Numbered from the stretch's first letter, positions 53,789 to 63,492 are shown. The stretch: DNA of 64,000 nt from Caulobacteraceae bacterium (GCA_947475735.1 CANJLQ010000001.1:186001-250000); one strand, 5' to 3'. The notes: generated from the letters alone by a model not told the origin. A program made the numbers and translations.

Positions 53789-54058
53789 ATGATCCAGATC
53801 CGACGCCTCGCCGCCCTGTCCGCCGTCATGGCCGGGGCCCTCATGCTCCAGGGCTGCCTGGTCGGTGCCGTGGTCGGTACGGCCGGCGCGGTCGTCGGTG
53901 GCGCGGCCAAGGCGACGGGCGCCGTCGTCGGGGCGGGCGTCGATGCGGTCACCACCTCCGACGAGGAGACGCGGGCTCGGCGCGAGCGGGAGCAGCGGGA
54001 TTATGAGCGCGAACAGCGCCGCTGCGAGCAACGTCAGGCCCAGGGCCGCCCCTGCTGA
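53789..54058 (+). CDS. Small lipoprotein with glycine-zipper-like segment
   Basis: An 89-residue protein from ATG 53789 (a TTG at 53771 is in frame but upstream). The signal ends in a lipobox LQGC (about 23-26). Then comes a Gly/Ala/Val-rich GAVVGTAGAVVGGAAKATGAVVGAGV segment, like the glycine-zipper of outer-membrane lipoproteins, and a charged C-terminus (REREQRDYEREQRRCEQRQ). Function unknown. It sits between aroC and queE and ends 7 nt before the queE stop. Confidence 0.7.
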   Translation: MIQIRRLAALSAVMAGALMLQGCLVGAVVGTAGAVVGGAAKATGAVVGAGVDAVTTSDEETRARREREQRDYEREQRRCEQRQAQGRPC

Positions 54059-54065
54059 GCGCGGA

Positions 54066-54701
54066 TCACCGCACGCCAATGTATTTGTGCGTCTGGACGC
54101 TGAGCCGCCATTTCGGGTGGCGCAGGCAGTAGTCCAGCGCAGCCGCCGTATTGGCCGCCTGATTCAGCCCGTCCATGGGCTGCAGCCAGAAGCGCTCGAA
54201 GGCCAGGCCTTCGAACCGATCGGGCATGGCGAGGGCTTGCGGATAGACCAGCTTCAGTTCCTGGCCCGTCGTCTGGACCACCGGCGCGGCAGCCTTGGGG
54301 CTGACGCAGACCCAGTCGATGCCGTCCGGCGCGACGAGGGTGCCGTTGGTCTCCACCGCGATCTCGAAGCCGCGCGCCTTCAGCGCCGCGATCAGCGGCA
54401 GGTCCAGTTGCAACAGGGGCTCCCCACCCGTGCAGACGACCAGCGGAGGGCTGCCGTCCCGCCCGATCCAGAAGCCCGCGACGTGATCGGCCAGAGCCGC
54501 GGCATCGGCGAACTTGCCGCCCCCATCGCCGTCTGTGCCGACGAACTCCGTGTCGCAGAAGGTGCAGACGGCGCTCGCGCGGTCCTGTTCGCGCCCGCTC
54601 CACAGATTGCATCCCGCAAAGCGCAGGAAGACGGCCGGGCGACCGGCTTGGCCGCCCTCCCCCTGGATCGTCAGAAAGGTCTCCTTGACCGAATAGGTCA
54701 T
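54066..54701 (-). CDS. queE: 7-carboxy-7-deazaguanine synthase QueE
   Basis: A 211-residue radical SAM enzyme in queuosine/preQ1 synthesis that converts 6-carboxytetrahydropterin to 7-carboxy-7-deazaguanine. The cluster cysteines are C31, C46 and C49 (CX14CX2C), an expanded spacing seen in one QueE type, with [22 protein letters not shown] before and [10 protein letters not shown] after. ATG 54701 overlaps the queC stop by 4 nt. Confidence 0.94.
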   Translation of the reverse strand: MTYSVKETFLTIQGEGGQAGRPAVFLRFAGCNLWSGREQDRASAVCTFCDTEFVGTDGDGGGKFADAAALADHVAGFWIGRDGSPPLVVCTGGEPLLQLDLPLIAALKARGFEIAVETNGTLVAPDGIDWVCVSPKAAAPVVQTTGQELKLVYPQALAMPDRFEGLAFERFWLQPMDGLNQAANTAAALDYCLRHPKWRLSVQTHKYIGVR

Positions 54702-55414
54702 CGGCCCGCGACCCACTCGGCCCAGCCGGCCGCGCGCAGGTCGCAAGCCGGGCACTCGCCGCAACCGTACCCCCAGGCGTGCCGGTGGACGCGGTCGCCC
54801 CGGTAGCAGGTGTGGCTGTCCTCGACGATCAGATCGATCAGGGCCGAGCCCCCGATCCGGTCGGCCAACGCCCAGGTCTGGGCCTTCGTCAGGGCCATCA
54901 GCGGCGTCTCGATGGGCACGGGCTTGTCGAGGCCCAGCGTCAACGCCAGGCTCATGGCCTCGATCGTGTCGCGGCGACAGTCGGGGTAGCCCGAGAAGTC
55001 CGTCTCGCACATGCCGCCGACCAGAACGTCCAGCCCGCGCCGATCCGCCAAAGCGGCGGCGACACTGAGGAAGACGAGGTTGCGGCCGGGCACGAAGGTG
55101 GTCGGCAGGCCGCGCGCGCCGATCTCGATCGCACGATCGGTGGTCATCGCGGTCTCGCCGATGGCTCCGAACCCGGTCAGGTCGACGACGTGGTCCGGGC
55201 CGAGGCGCTCGGCCAGCGACGTCAGGGCCGATGCCATGCCGTCGCGCACGCGCAGCCGGGCCTGCATCTCGACCGCGTGACGCTGGCCGTAGTCGAAGCC
55301 GACGGTTTCGACCCGCCCATAGCGTTCCAGCGCCCAGGCCAGACAGGTCGCGCTGTCCTGTCCGCCCGAGAACAGGACCAGAGCCGACGAGGACGGGGGC
55401 GAGGTTTCGGTCAT
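54698..55414 (-). CDS. queC: 7-cyano-7-deazaguanine synthase QueC
   Basis: A 238-residue ATP-dependent enzyme making preQ0 from 7-carboxy-7-deazaguanine and ammonia. It has the PP-loop motif SGGQDS (16-21), [17 protein letters not shown] and the zinc-binding cysteines in [16 protein letters not shown]. It is the upstream gene of queC-queE. No preQ1 riboswitch could be recognised in the leader. Confidence 0.95.
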   Translation of the reverse strand: MTETSPPSSSALVLFSGGQDSATCLAWALERYGRVETVGFDYGQRHAVEMQARLRVRDGMASALTSLAERLGPDHVVDLTGFGAIGETAMTTDRAIEIGARGLPTTFVPGRNLVFLSVAAALADRRGLDVLVGGMCETDFSGYPDCRRDTIEAMSLALTLGLDKPVPIETPLMALTKAQTWALADRIGGSALIDLIVEDSHTCYRGDRVHRHAWGYGCGECPACDLRAAGWAEWVAGR

Positions 55415-55720
55415 GACGGCCCTGCGGTCGGCCGGTCGGCCGCGCGCATCGACAAGAGGTGAAAAGGACGGGTTTTCTTGCCCTCCCTACATCAGTCGTG
55501 GAGAGGTCGCAAAAGTCCGGATACCGCATCCACGGCTGATCTGAACGCCGGAGCGAACTCGAACAGTGCAATTCGAGCTCACGCCCTCGCGTTGAAATCG
55601 CGAGACCGGGCACCATGACACGGTGAAGATGAAACTCACCGCGTCGCGACGGAATCCCTTCACGTTTTGCGTCCAACGGTCGTAGCGTCGGCGAAACAAC
55701 GCGTAGGTCGGGGGACAGGC
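55415..55720. other. Intergenic region with three short hairpins upstream of the DUF1800 gene
   Basis: No gene is recognised in 306 bases between divergent queC and DUF1800. Three 6-bp stem-loops lie close together: CTCGAA/TTCGAG (55558-55577), CTCGCG/CGCGAG (55586-55604) and CGGTGA/TCACCG (55621-55641). They could form a structured leader or small RNA, or be a decayed tRNA; no complete tRNA could be folded by eye. Confidence 0.4.
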
Positions 55721-57463
55721 GTGAACAAGACCAGTGCCTTGAATCGAATCCGCCGACTCGCGGTGCCGGTCGCCCTGTTGATAGGCCTCGCCTCTTGCGG
55801 CGGGGGTGGCGGAGGCGGCGGCGGAAACAGCGGCGGCGGCGGTGGTGGACCGACGACACCCCCTCCGGCGGCGGCGATCTCGGACGCCGAGGCCGCCAAA
55901 TTCCTGACCCAGGCCAGCTTCGGCCCCACCGACGCCGAGATCGACTCGGTGAAGACGCAGGGGTTCACCACCTGGATCAACGCCCAGATCGCCCTGCCCT
56001 CGTCCTCGCACCAGACCTATGTCGAGAACCGGCTGGCCCAGATCCGGTTGACGAACCCGCAGGCCAATCTCAGCGCCAATCAGTTCTATGAGAGCTTCTG
56101 GCTGTACTCCGCGACGGGCCAGGCCCAGCTGCGCGAGCGGATGAAGCTGGCGCTGTCGGAGATTTTCGTCATCTCCCTGACCGACGCCAACGTCGATGTC
56201 CGGGGCGCGGCTTCCTACTACGACATGCTGGGTGCCAACGCCTTCGGCAACTACCGCACCCTGCTGGAGCAGGTGTCGCTGCACCCCATGATGGGCGTCT
56301 ATCTGACCCATCTGGCCAATCAGCGCGAAGACCCGGCGACCGGTCGGACCCCGGACGAGAACTACGCCCGCGAGGTCATGCAGCTGATGTCCATCGGCGT
56401 GTTCGAGCTGAATCCGGACGGGACCCTGCGCCGCAACGCCCAGGGCGAACCGATCCCGACCTATACGCCCGCCGACATCTCCAACCTGGCCAAGGTGTTC
56501 ACCGGCTTCAGCTGGTATCACCCCAACCCGACCAACCAGACCTTCTTCGGCGGCAACCGCAACGTCGACGCCGCCGTGCGGCCGATGATCCCCTATCCGC
56601 AGTACCATTCGATCACGGCCAAGACCTTCCTCGGCGTGACCATTCCGGCAGGCAACAACGACGCGGCGGCCGATCTGCGGATCGCGCTGGACACCATCTT
56701 CAACAACGCCAACGTGCCGCCGTTCCTCTGCAGGCAGCTGATCCAGCGGCTGGTGACCTCCAACCCGTCGGGCGGATATGTCAGCCGCTGCTCCAGCACC
56801 TTCGTGAACAACGGCTCGGGCGTGCGCGGCGATCTGGCGGCGGTGGTGCGGACCATCCTGACCGACGCCGAGGCGCGCGACATCAACGCGGCCAACAGCG
56901 CGACCTTCGGCAAGATCCGCGAGCCGATGATCCGGATGACCAACTGGATGCGCGCGTTCGGGGCCACGTCCGTCAGCGGCAACTATCTGCTGAACTCGAC
57001 CAGCGGGAACACCTCGCTGGGCCAGTCGGCCCTGGCCAGCCCGTCGGTGTTCAACTTCTTCCGGCCCGGATACGTCCCGCCCAACACCCGGGCCGGTGCC
57101 CAGAACCTGACGGTGCCGGAGTTCCAGATCGTCGATGAGGTCACCGTCGCCGGCTATGCCAACACGATGCAGACGGCCATCGGCACCGGCATCGGCACCG
57201 GCAACGATGTGCGCTCGGCCTATACGCGCGAGGTCGCGATCGCCAACGACGCAAACGCCCTGGCCGACCGGATGAACCGGATGCTGCTGTACGGCCAGAT
57301 GTCATCGACGCTGAGGGCGCGCATCGTCGAGAGCGTCAACTCCGTCGCGGTTCCCGCTGCGACGGGCACCAATCAGGCCGCCATCGACACGGCGCTTCTC
57401 AACCGGGCAAGGCTCGCCGTCTATATGACGATGGTGTCGCCCGAATACCTGGTCCAGCGGTGA
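55721..57463 (+). CDS. DUF1800 family lipoprotein
   Basis: A 580-residue exported protein starting at GTG 55721, preceded by GGGGGACAGG. A signal sequence ends in a lipobox (GLASC) and is followed by a Gly-rich linker. The DUF1800 body is recognisable: FLTQASFGPTDAEIDSV, RTPDENYAREVMQLMSIGVFELNPDG, IPTYTPADISNLAKVFTGFSW, PPFLCRQLIQRLVTSNPSGGYVSR and SVFNFFRPGYVPP. DUF1800 function is unknown, and it commonly precedes DUF1501 genes, as here with a 10-nt gap. A lipid anchor would place it at the outer membrane or periplasmic face of the inner membrane. Confidence 0.88.
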   Translation: MNKTSALNRIRRLAVPVALLIGLASCGGGGGGGGGNSGGGGGGPTTPPPAAAISDAEAAKFLTQASFGPTDAEIDSVKTQGFTTWINAQIALPSSSHQTYVENRLAQIRLTNPQANLSANQFYESFWLYSATGQAQLRERMKLALSEIFVISLTDANVDVRGAASYYDMLGANAFGNYRTLLEQVSLHPMMGVYLTHLANQREDPATGRTPDENYAREVMQLMSIGVFELNPDGTLRRNAQGEPIPTYTPADISNLAKVFTGFSWYHPNPTNQTFFGGNRNVDAAVRPMIPYPQYHSITAKTFLGVTIPAGNNDAAADLRIALDTIFNNANVPPFLCRQLIQRLVTSNPSGGYVSRCSSTFVNNGSGVRGDLAAVVRTILTDAEARDINAANSATFGKIREPMIRMTNWMRAFGATSVSGNYLLNSTSGNTSLGQSALASPSVFNFFRPGYVPPNTRAGAQNLTVPEFQIVDEVTVAGYANTMQTAIGTGIGTGNDVRSAYTREVAIANDANALADRMNRMLLYGQMSSTLRARIVESVNSVAVPAATGTNQAAIDTALLNRARLAVYMTMVSPEYLVQR

Positions 57464-57473
57464 GGACGGGACG

Positions 57474-59024
57474 ATGACCCACGGAACCTATGACCGCCGC
57501 CAGCTGCTCCGCATCGGAGGCGGCCTGTCCATGCTGGGGGCCGCCGCGCCCTTCGCCGCCCAGCTTGCGGCGGCCGGCAACGCCGCCAGCCAGAGCGCCC
57601 CGGACTACCGGGCCCTGGTGTGCGTCTTCCTGTTCGGCGGCAACGACAGCCACAACATGGTGCTGGCCACCGACAATGACAGCTGGGGCCGGTATTTCGC
57701 GGCCCGCAATACCGGCAACGATCCCATCGCCCTGATGCCGGTCGGCACCCCGCCGACGCCGGTCGGAGCGACCAACAGCGTCACCGGCCGCGTCTCAGCA
57801 GCGGATTCGCCCGAGGCCTGGGGCGGGGTCCTGCCGATCGTGCCGCGCACCCTGAACCCCATCCCGGCAGGCACCAACGCCTCGACCAGGACGTTCGCGC
57901 TGCATCCCTTCATGCAGCCGGTGAAGGACCTGTTCGACGCCGACCGTCTGGCGGTCGTCGCCAACGTCGGGACGCTGATCCAGCCGATCACCAAGGCTCA
58001 GTACGAGGCGCGCACGGCACCGTTTCCGTCCAACCTGTTCTCCCACAACGACCAGCAGTCGACCTGGCAGGCGGGCCAGACAGAGGGCGCCCGCACGGGC
58101 TGGGGCGGCCGGTTCGGCGACCTTCTGTCCAGCCAGAACGGCACCTCGTCGCTGTTCACCGCCGTCTCGACGGCCGGCAATGCCGTCTTCCTGTCTGGCC
58201 AGAGCGTGGTCCAGTACCAGATGAGCACCGGGGCCCAGCCCGCCGTGGTCATCACCGGCCAGTCGGGTACCAGCCTGTTCGGATCGACCGTCGCTCCCGG
58301 TCGGGTGCGCGAGATCATCACCGACACCAACTCCGCCAGCCTGTTCGCCGCCGACTATGCGACGACGACGGGTCGGTCGATCGGGGCCTCGACGACGCTG
58401 AACACCGTCTTCGCTTCGTCGGCGGTGACCAGCGTGGCGACCGCCCCGGCCTATCGCAACCCCATCACCGGCGCGACCGAGACCAACAGTCTGGCCGTCC
58501 AGCTGCAGACCGTCGCCCGCATGATCGCGGCGGCTCCCACGCTGGGCATCCGTCGCCAGGTCTTCTTCGTCAGCCTGGGCGGATGGGACACCCACGACTT
58601 CCAGAACGCGGCCCAAGGCAACAACCTGGCCAGGGTCGCCCATGCCCTGTCCTATTTCGACGGCGCCCTGGGCAATCTGGGCGGCGTGAACATGAGGAAT
58701 GCCGTGACCACCTTCACGGCCTCGGACTTCTCGCGGACCTTCACCACCAATGGCGACGGCACCGACCACGCCTGGGGCGGCCACCATCTGGTCATGGGCG
58801 GATCGGTCCGGGGCGGCGACATCTATGGCCAGTACCCGACCCTGGGCGTCGATCTGGGCAGCTTCCGCAACCCCGACATGACGCGGTCCTACCTGGTGCC
58901 CACAACGTCGGTCGATCAGTACGGGGCGACCATGGGACGCTGGCTGGGAGTGTCCGAGAGCAATCTGGACGTCATCTTCCCCAATCTGAGGAACATGGCG
59001 TCGCGCGGCCTCGGCTTCCTCTAA
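57474..59024 (+). CDS. DUF1501 family exported protein (alkaline-phosphatase-like fold)
   Basis: A 516-residue protein with a Tat-like signal (DRRQLLRIGGGLSML and a hydrophobic core). DUF1501 belongs to the alkaline phosphatase/sulfatase-like superfamily. Visible blocks: ALVCVFLFGGNDSHNMV, SLGGWDTHDFQ, TASDFSRTFTTNGDGTDHAWGGHHLVMGG and VDLGSFRNPDMTRSYL. The spaced Asp/His residues (WDTH and DHAWGGH) suit a metal-dependent hydrolase, but no substrate is known. It follows the DUF1800 gene by 10 nt. Confidence 0.88.
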   Translation: MTHGTYDRRQLLRIGGGLSMLGAAAPFAAQLAAAGNAASQSAPDYRALVCVFLFGGNDSHNMVLATDNDSWGRYFAARNTGNDPIALMPVGTPPTPVGATNSVTGRVSAADSPEAWGGVLPIVPRTLNPIPAGTNASTRTFALHPFMQPVKDLFDADRLAVVANVGTLIQPITKAQYEARTAPFPSNLFSHNDQQSTWQAGQTEGARTGWGGRFGDLLSSQNGTSSLFTAVSTAGNAVFLSGQSVVQYQMSTGAQPAVVITGQSGTSLFGSTVAPGRVREIITDTNSASLFAADYATTTGRSIGASTTLNTVFASSAVTSVATAPAYRNPITGATETNSLAVQLQTVARMIAAAPTLGIRRQVFFVSLGGWDTHDFQNAAQGNNLARVAHALSYFDGALGNLGGVNMRNAVTTFTASDFSRTFTTNGDGTDHAWGGHHLVMGGSVRGGDIYGQYPTLGVDLGSFRNPDMTRSYLVPTTSVDQYGATMGRWLGVSESNLDVIFPNLRNMASRGLGFL

Positions 59025-59131
59025 AGCCGCCCTTCCGTACACGGTCCAAGCGTCACGCAAGCGCCGCCGGACCGTCGTAAGGCCGATGCCAACCCCCGTT
59101 AGGTGCGCAAGACATCACTCGGGGGATTGTC

Positions 59132-61696
59132 ATGCTGAACCGCTTCACCACGCGCGCCATGCTCATGGGCGCCGTCGCCACCTGCGCCATCGCCGGAACC
59201 GCCAACGCCCAGTCTCAGGAAGACACCCAGCTGGAGGAGGTGATCGTCACCGCCCAGTTGCGGGCCCAGGACCCGATCGAGGTCCCCTTCGCCCTGACCG
59301 CCTACAACGGCGAGTTCCTGGACCGGATCGGCGTTCAGGACTTCGAAGAACTGTCGGCCTTCGTGCCCGGCCTGATCGTCCAGAATCAGTCGCCCAACAA
59401 TCCGGGCTTCGTGATCCGGGGCATCACATCGGACTCGACCGGCGCCTCCGACGAGCCGCGCGTGTCGATCTATCAGGACGGCGTCTCGATCTCGCGTGCA
59501 CCCGGGGCCTTCGTCGAACTGTTTGACATCGAGCGCGTCGAGGTGGCCAAGGGGCCGCAATCGACCCTGTACGGCCGAGGCGCACTGATCGGCGCGGTCA
59601 ACGTCATCCAGAACAAGGCCGACATCGACGGCTTCGAGGGCGAGGCCCGCCTCGGCATCGGCAACCTCGACTATCTGATGGGCGAGCTGATGCTGAACCT
59701 GCCGGTCGGCAACACCGCCGCGGTGCGGTTGGCCGGGCGGGTCAAGAGCCGGGGCGGCTATATCGACAACCTGCTGGGCGGTCGCGACTACAACAGCGTC
59801 GACACCCAGGCCTATCGCGCCAGCTTCGCCTGGCAGCCGTCCGACGCCTTCCGCTTCGACCTGATCGGCAACTTCCAGGCCGACAACCCCTCTGGCGTCA
59901 GCTTCCGCTCCATCTTCTACGATGCGCAGAACCCGGACACCGGCGCGGTTCTAGGCGGTCGCGAGCCGTCCGACGGCGCGGCCCTGACGCCGTCGACCAG
60001 CATCAACGGCGGCAGCAACCTGGGCATCGACCGCGAGGTCTGGGGTGTGACGGGCCTGGCCCGCTGGGACCTGTCCGACAGCCTGACGCTGACCTCGACG
60101 ACGGCGATCCGCAGCTTCGAGACGGCCGAGACCTTCGATCCGGACGGCATCTCCCTGCCGATCCTGACGGGCGTCGGCATCTCGAACGGCGACCAGTTCA
60201 GCCAGGAACTGCGTCTGAACTGGGACAACGGCGGCCAGTTCTCCGGCTTCATCGGCGCGGGCTATTTCCGCGAGGAGAACGATTCGGAATCGCCCATCGA
60301 GATCGACGAGCGGATTGCCCTGGCCCAGCTCGCCGGCGTCCTGGACGGCAACCCGGCCGCCGTTGGCACCACCTTCCTGCCCCGCTCGGTCTATGCGTCC
60401 CAGGCCTTCCTCCAGCCGCTGCTGGCCGGGTTCGGCATCCCGACCGCCGCGCGCGCCGGTATCGCCGCGAACCTGAAGGCCAACCACATCGAGAACGCCT
60501 TCACCGACACCGAGCTGGACAGCTTCGACGTCTTCGCCGACCTGACCTGGAAGCCGGCCGACCGCTGGGAGTTCGCCGCCGGGGTCCGCTACACCACCGA
60601 CGACAAGACCACCGCGTTCGGCTCCTCGGTCCTGAACGGTCGCTCCATCGCCGGTGGCCTCTTGGCGCTGACCCAGATCCAGCCCCAGATCAACGCCCTG
60701 ATTGCCCAGGGCACGCCGGCGTCTCTCGCCCAGGCTGCGGCGCTGGGCGCTTTCGCCGGCGGCCTGGTGACCCAGCTCGCAACGCCAGGCGCGGCCAACG
60801 CCCCGGCCAGCGCGGCCTTCCCGCTGTTCGGACTGACCTTCCAGCCCACGGCCGGCAACGGCCAGGTCAGCGAACGGTCGCTGGAGGACGACGGCTTCAC
60901 CTACCGCCTGACGGGTCGCTATGCGATCACGCCGGACGCCAGTGTGTATGCGACCTACGCGCGGGGCCGCCGTCCGGCGGTGCTGGCCGCCGGCGTGCCC
61001 ACCACGCCGTTCGGCGCGCCGGTTTTCAACGAAGTCGAGGAAGAGACCGTCGACAGCTACGAGGCCGGCTTCAAGACCGTTCTGGCCGATGGAGCGCTGC
61101 GGTTCGACGCCGCCGCCTTCTTCTACGACTACCAGAACTTCCAGACGACGGTTCAGGTCGGCACCCAGTTCATCACCACCAACGCCGGCGAGGCCGAGAG
61201 CTATGGCTTCGAGACCCAGGCGACCTGGTCGGCGACCGACACCCTCGATCTGTTCGGGACCTACGGCTACAACCACTCGCGCTTCCAGGCGGGCATCTTC
61301 GACGGCAATCGCTTCCGCCTGTCGCCAGACCACAAGTTCAGCCTGGGAGCTCTGTGGGCCATCCCGGTCGGGGGCGGCGCGATCGAGATCCAGCCGACCT
61401 ATACCTGGCAGTCGGAAGTCTTCTTCGACAACGACAACGACCGCAGCAGCCTGCAGACCAACAACTTCGTCCCCGATGTCGCGGTCGACGAGCTGCAAGA
61501 CAGCTATGGCCTGGTGAACCTGCGAGTCCGCTACACGCCCGATCACGGCAACTGGTCGATCGAGGCTTTCGGCGACAACCTTGCGGACGAGGACTTCCTG
61601 AAGGATGCGGGCAACACCGGCGACGGCCTCGGCCTGCCGACCTTCATCGCCGGCGAGCCCCGCACCTATGGCGTCAACCTGACCGTGAGCTACTGA
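59132..61696 (+). CDS. TonB-dependent outer-membrane receptor
   Basis: An 854-residue receptor with a signal peptide (to GTANAQS), a TonB box (LEEVIVTA), a plug domain (about 45-155, with FVIRGITSD and VAKGPQSTLYGRGALIGAVNVI), and a 22-strand-type barrel with an aromatic C-terminal beta signal ending NLTVSY. The ligand cannot be inferred from the barrel, although the neighbouring PhoD and DUF1501 suggest a phosphorylated compound. ATG 59132 has GGGGGA upstream. The stop is one nucleotide before the phoD start, so receptor and PhoD are coupled. Confidence 0.94.
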   Translation: MLNRFTTRAMLMGAVATCAIAGTANAQSQEDTQLEEVIVTAQLRAQDPIEVPFALTAYNGEFLDRIGVQDFEELSAFVPGLIVQNQSPNNPGFVIRGITSDSTGASDEPRVSIYQDGVSISRAPGAFVELFDIERVEVAKGPQSTLYGRGALIGAVNVIQNKADIDGFEGEARLGIGNLDYLMGELMLNLPVGNTAAVRLAGRVKSRGGYIDNLLGGRDYNSVDTQAYRASFAWQPSDAFRFDLIGNFQADNPSGVSFRSIFYDAQNPDTGAVLGGREPSDGAALTPSTSINGGSNLGIDREVWGVTGLARWDLSDSLTLTSTTAIRSFETAETFDPDGISLPILTGVGISNGDQFSQELRLNWDNGGQFSGFIGAGYFREENDSESPIEIDERIALAQLAGVLDGNPAAVGTTFLPRSVYASQAFLQPLLAGFGIPTAARAGIAANLKANHIENAFTDTELDSFDVFADLTWKPADRWEFAAGVRYTTDDKTTAFGSSVLNGRSIAGGLLALTQIQPQINALIAQGTPASLAQAAALGAFAGGLVTQLATPGAANAPASAAFPLFGLTFQPTAGNGQVSERSLEDDGFTYRLTGRYAITPDASVYATYARGRRPAVLAAGVPTTPFGAPVFNEVEEETVDSYEAGFKTVLADGALRFDAAAFFYDYQNFQTTVQVGTQFITTNAGEAESYGFETQATWSATDTLDLFGTYGYNHSRFQAGIFDGNRFRLSPDHKFSLGALWAIPVGGGAIEIQPTYTWQSEVFFDNDNDRSSLQTNNFVPDVAVDELQDSYGLVNLRVRYTPDHGNWSIEAFGDNLADEDFLKDAGNTGDGLGLPTFIAGEPRTYGVNLTVSY

Positions 61697-61697
61697 G

Positions 61698-63365
61698 ATG
61701 AAGATCGACCGTCGCGGCCTTCTGACGGGCCTCGGGGCCGGGGCTCTCGCCGCCCCCGCCGTCGCCGCCCCGACACAGGCCCCGGCGGTCGCCTTCCTTC
61801 ACGGCGTGGCGTCGGGCGATCCCCATGCCGACAGCGTGGTGCTGTGGACCCGGGTAACGCCAGGGGCCGACGCGTCGCGCGCCATCCCCGTGTCGTGGCG
61901 GATGCTGGACAGCGAAGCAGTCGTCGCCTCGGGCACCGCCGAGGCGTCACCCGAGCGGGATTTCACGGTCAAGGTGATCGCGGACGGCCTGCGTGCCGGC
62001 GTCGACTATCGCTACGACTTCCACGTCGGCGACGTCGCCTCGCCGACGGGACGGGTCCGCACCCTGCCCGTCGGACCGACCGCCGACCTGGTGCTGGGCG
62101 TCGCCTCCTGCCAGCTCTATCCCGGCGGCCTGTTCAACGCCTACGAAGCCATGGCGGCCGAGGAACGGCTGGATGCCGTCGTGCACCTGGGCGACTACAT
62201 CTACGAATACGGCGCGCGCCGGAACGACTACGGCGGCGCGACCGGCGAGACCCTCAGCCGCCTGCACCAGCCGCCGCGAGAGATCGTGTCGCTGGAGGAC
62301 TACCGGCTGCGTCACGCCCAGTACAAGTCCGACCCCGACCTTCAGGCCGCCCACGCCCGCGCCGCCTTCATCTGCGTCTGGGACGACCACGAGGTGACCA
62401 ACGACGCCTGGTCCGCCGGCGCCGAGAACCACCAGCCCGAAACCGAGGGCGACTATGCCGTCCGCAAGGCCACGGCCCTGCGCGCCTATTACGAATGGAT
62501 GCCGATCCGCGAGCCACAGGGCGGGCTGAGCCTCGACCACATCAACCGCAGCTTCGAGTTCGGCGACCTGGCGACCCTGGCCATGGTCGAGACCCGCCTG
62601 CTCGCCCGACAGAAACAGCTGGAATACGAGACCGACATGCCGATGCGGGACGGCGTGCCCGATCTCGAGGCGTTCCGCACCACCCTGAACGCGCCCGACC
62701 GCGACCTGCTGGGCGATGCCCAGCGCGACTGGCTGAAGGGCGTCCTGAGCGCGTCCAAGGCCGCCAACAAGCCGTGGCAGGTACTGGGCAATCAGGTCGT
62801 CATGGCCCGCGTCAATGGCCCCGACGTAACCAAGATCGCGCCTCAGGCCACCATCGACGCCATGATCGGCGGCCTGCCGGTCGAGCGCCAGGCCGGCCTG
62901 CGCCAGATGATCGAGCTCTACAAGCTGGGCGTACCGTTCGGCCTGGACAGCTGGGACGGCTATCCGGCGGGGAGAGAGCGCCTCTACGCCGCCTTCGCCG
63001 AAGCCAGGGTCCAGCCGATCGTCCTGGCGGGCGACAGCCACGCCTATTGGGTCAACGAGCTGAAGGACGCCTCGGGCGTACGCCGGGCCGCCGAGTTTGG
63101 CACCACCGGCATCACCAGCCCCTCCCCGGGGGACGCGGTGGCGCCCCTGCCACTCGGCCCCCTGCTCAGCGCCAACAATGACGAGGTCGTCTACTGCGAC
63201 CAGACCTCCAAGGGTTATCTGCTGCTGACCCTGACGCGCGAACGGGTCGAGGCGAAACACCAGACCGTCTCGACCATCCTGGCCAAGCCGTTCGAGACGC
63301 GCACGGCCGCGACCTGGGTGGTTACGCGGGACGCCGACGGGATCAGCGCGCCGGTTCGAGGCTAA
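61698..63365 (+). CDS. phoD: PhoD-type alkaline phosphatase/phosphodiesterase
   Basis: A 555-residue exported metallophosphatase. The Tat signal is DRRGLLTG at 4-11, then an Ala-rich core. The N-terminal Ig-like domain contains GVASGDPHADSVVLWTRV. The catalytic domain has GDYIYEYG, WDDHEVTNDAW and LAGDSHAYWVNEL, the metal ligands of the PhoD family (Fe3+/Ca2+ centre). It hydrolyses phosphomono- and diesters outside the cytoplasm. The TAA stop is the left edge of repeat copy D. Transcribed with the TonB receptor. Confidence 0.94.
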   Translation: MKIDRRGLLTGLGAGALAAPAVAAPTQAPAVAFLHGVASGDPHADSVVLWTRVTPGADASRAIPVSWRMLDSEAVVASGTAEASPERDFTVKVIADGLRAGVDYRYDFHVGDVASPTGRVRTLPVGPTADLVLGVASCQLYPGGLFNAYEAMAAEERLDAVVHLGDYIYEYGARRNDYGGATGETLSRLHQPPREIVSLEDYRLRHAQYKSDPDLQAAHARAAFICVWDDHEVTNDAWSAGAENHQPETEGDYAVRKATALRAYYEWMPIREPQGGLSLDHINRSFEFGDLATLAMVETRLLARQKQLEYETDMPMRDGVPDLEAFRTTLNAPDRDLLGDAQRDWLKGVLSASKAANKPWQVLGNQVVMARVNGPDVTKIAPQATIDAMIGGLPVERQAGLRQMIELYKLGVPFGLDSWDGYPAGRERLYAAFAEARVQPIVLAGDSHAYWVNELKDASGVRRAAEFGTTGITSPSPGDAVAPLPLGPLLSANNDEVVYCDQTSKGYLLLTLTRERVEAKHQTVSTILAKPFETRTAATWVVTRDADGISAPVRG

Positions 63366-63492
63366 TCCTCCCCCTTTGGGGGAGGTGGCACGCAGCGCAG
63401 CGGAGTGACGGAGGGGGCTCGCCCCAAACTCGGTCGCGCGCGGTTGGCCCCCTCCACCGCTCCGCGGTCCCCCTCCCCCTACGGGGGAGGAT
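63363..63492. repeat. GC-rich palindromic repeat, copy D (after phoD)
   Basis: The least eroded copy, 130 bp: TAATCCTCCCCC and TTTGGGGGAGG at the left, GGAGTGACGGAGGGGGCTCG in the middle, then GGCCCCCTCCACCGCTCCGC and CCCCCTACGGGGGAGGAT at the right. The left edge gives the phoD stop, and the right arm encodes the last residues and TAG stop of the convergent gene. The reverse complement matches copy B. Confidence 0.88.

Noticed and set aside
55415-55490. preQ1 riboswitch ahead of queC
   Set aside because: The leader lacks a recognisable small pseudoknot with an A-rich tail; it contains GC-rich GGCCGACC-like repeats instead.
55500-55620. A tRNA gene near the queC/DUF1800 gap
   Set aside because: A 7-nt loop and a GCACCA end are suggestive, but no complete acceptor, D and T arms could be paired.
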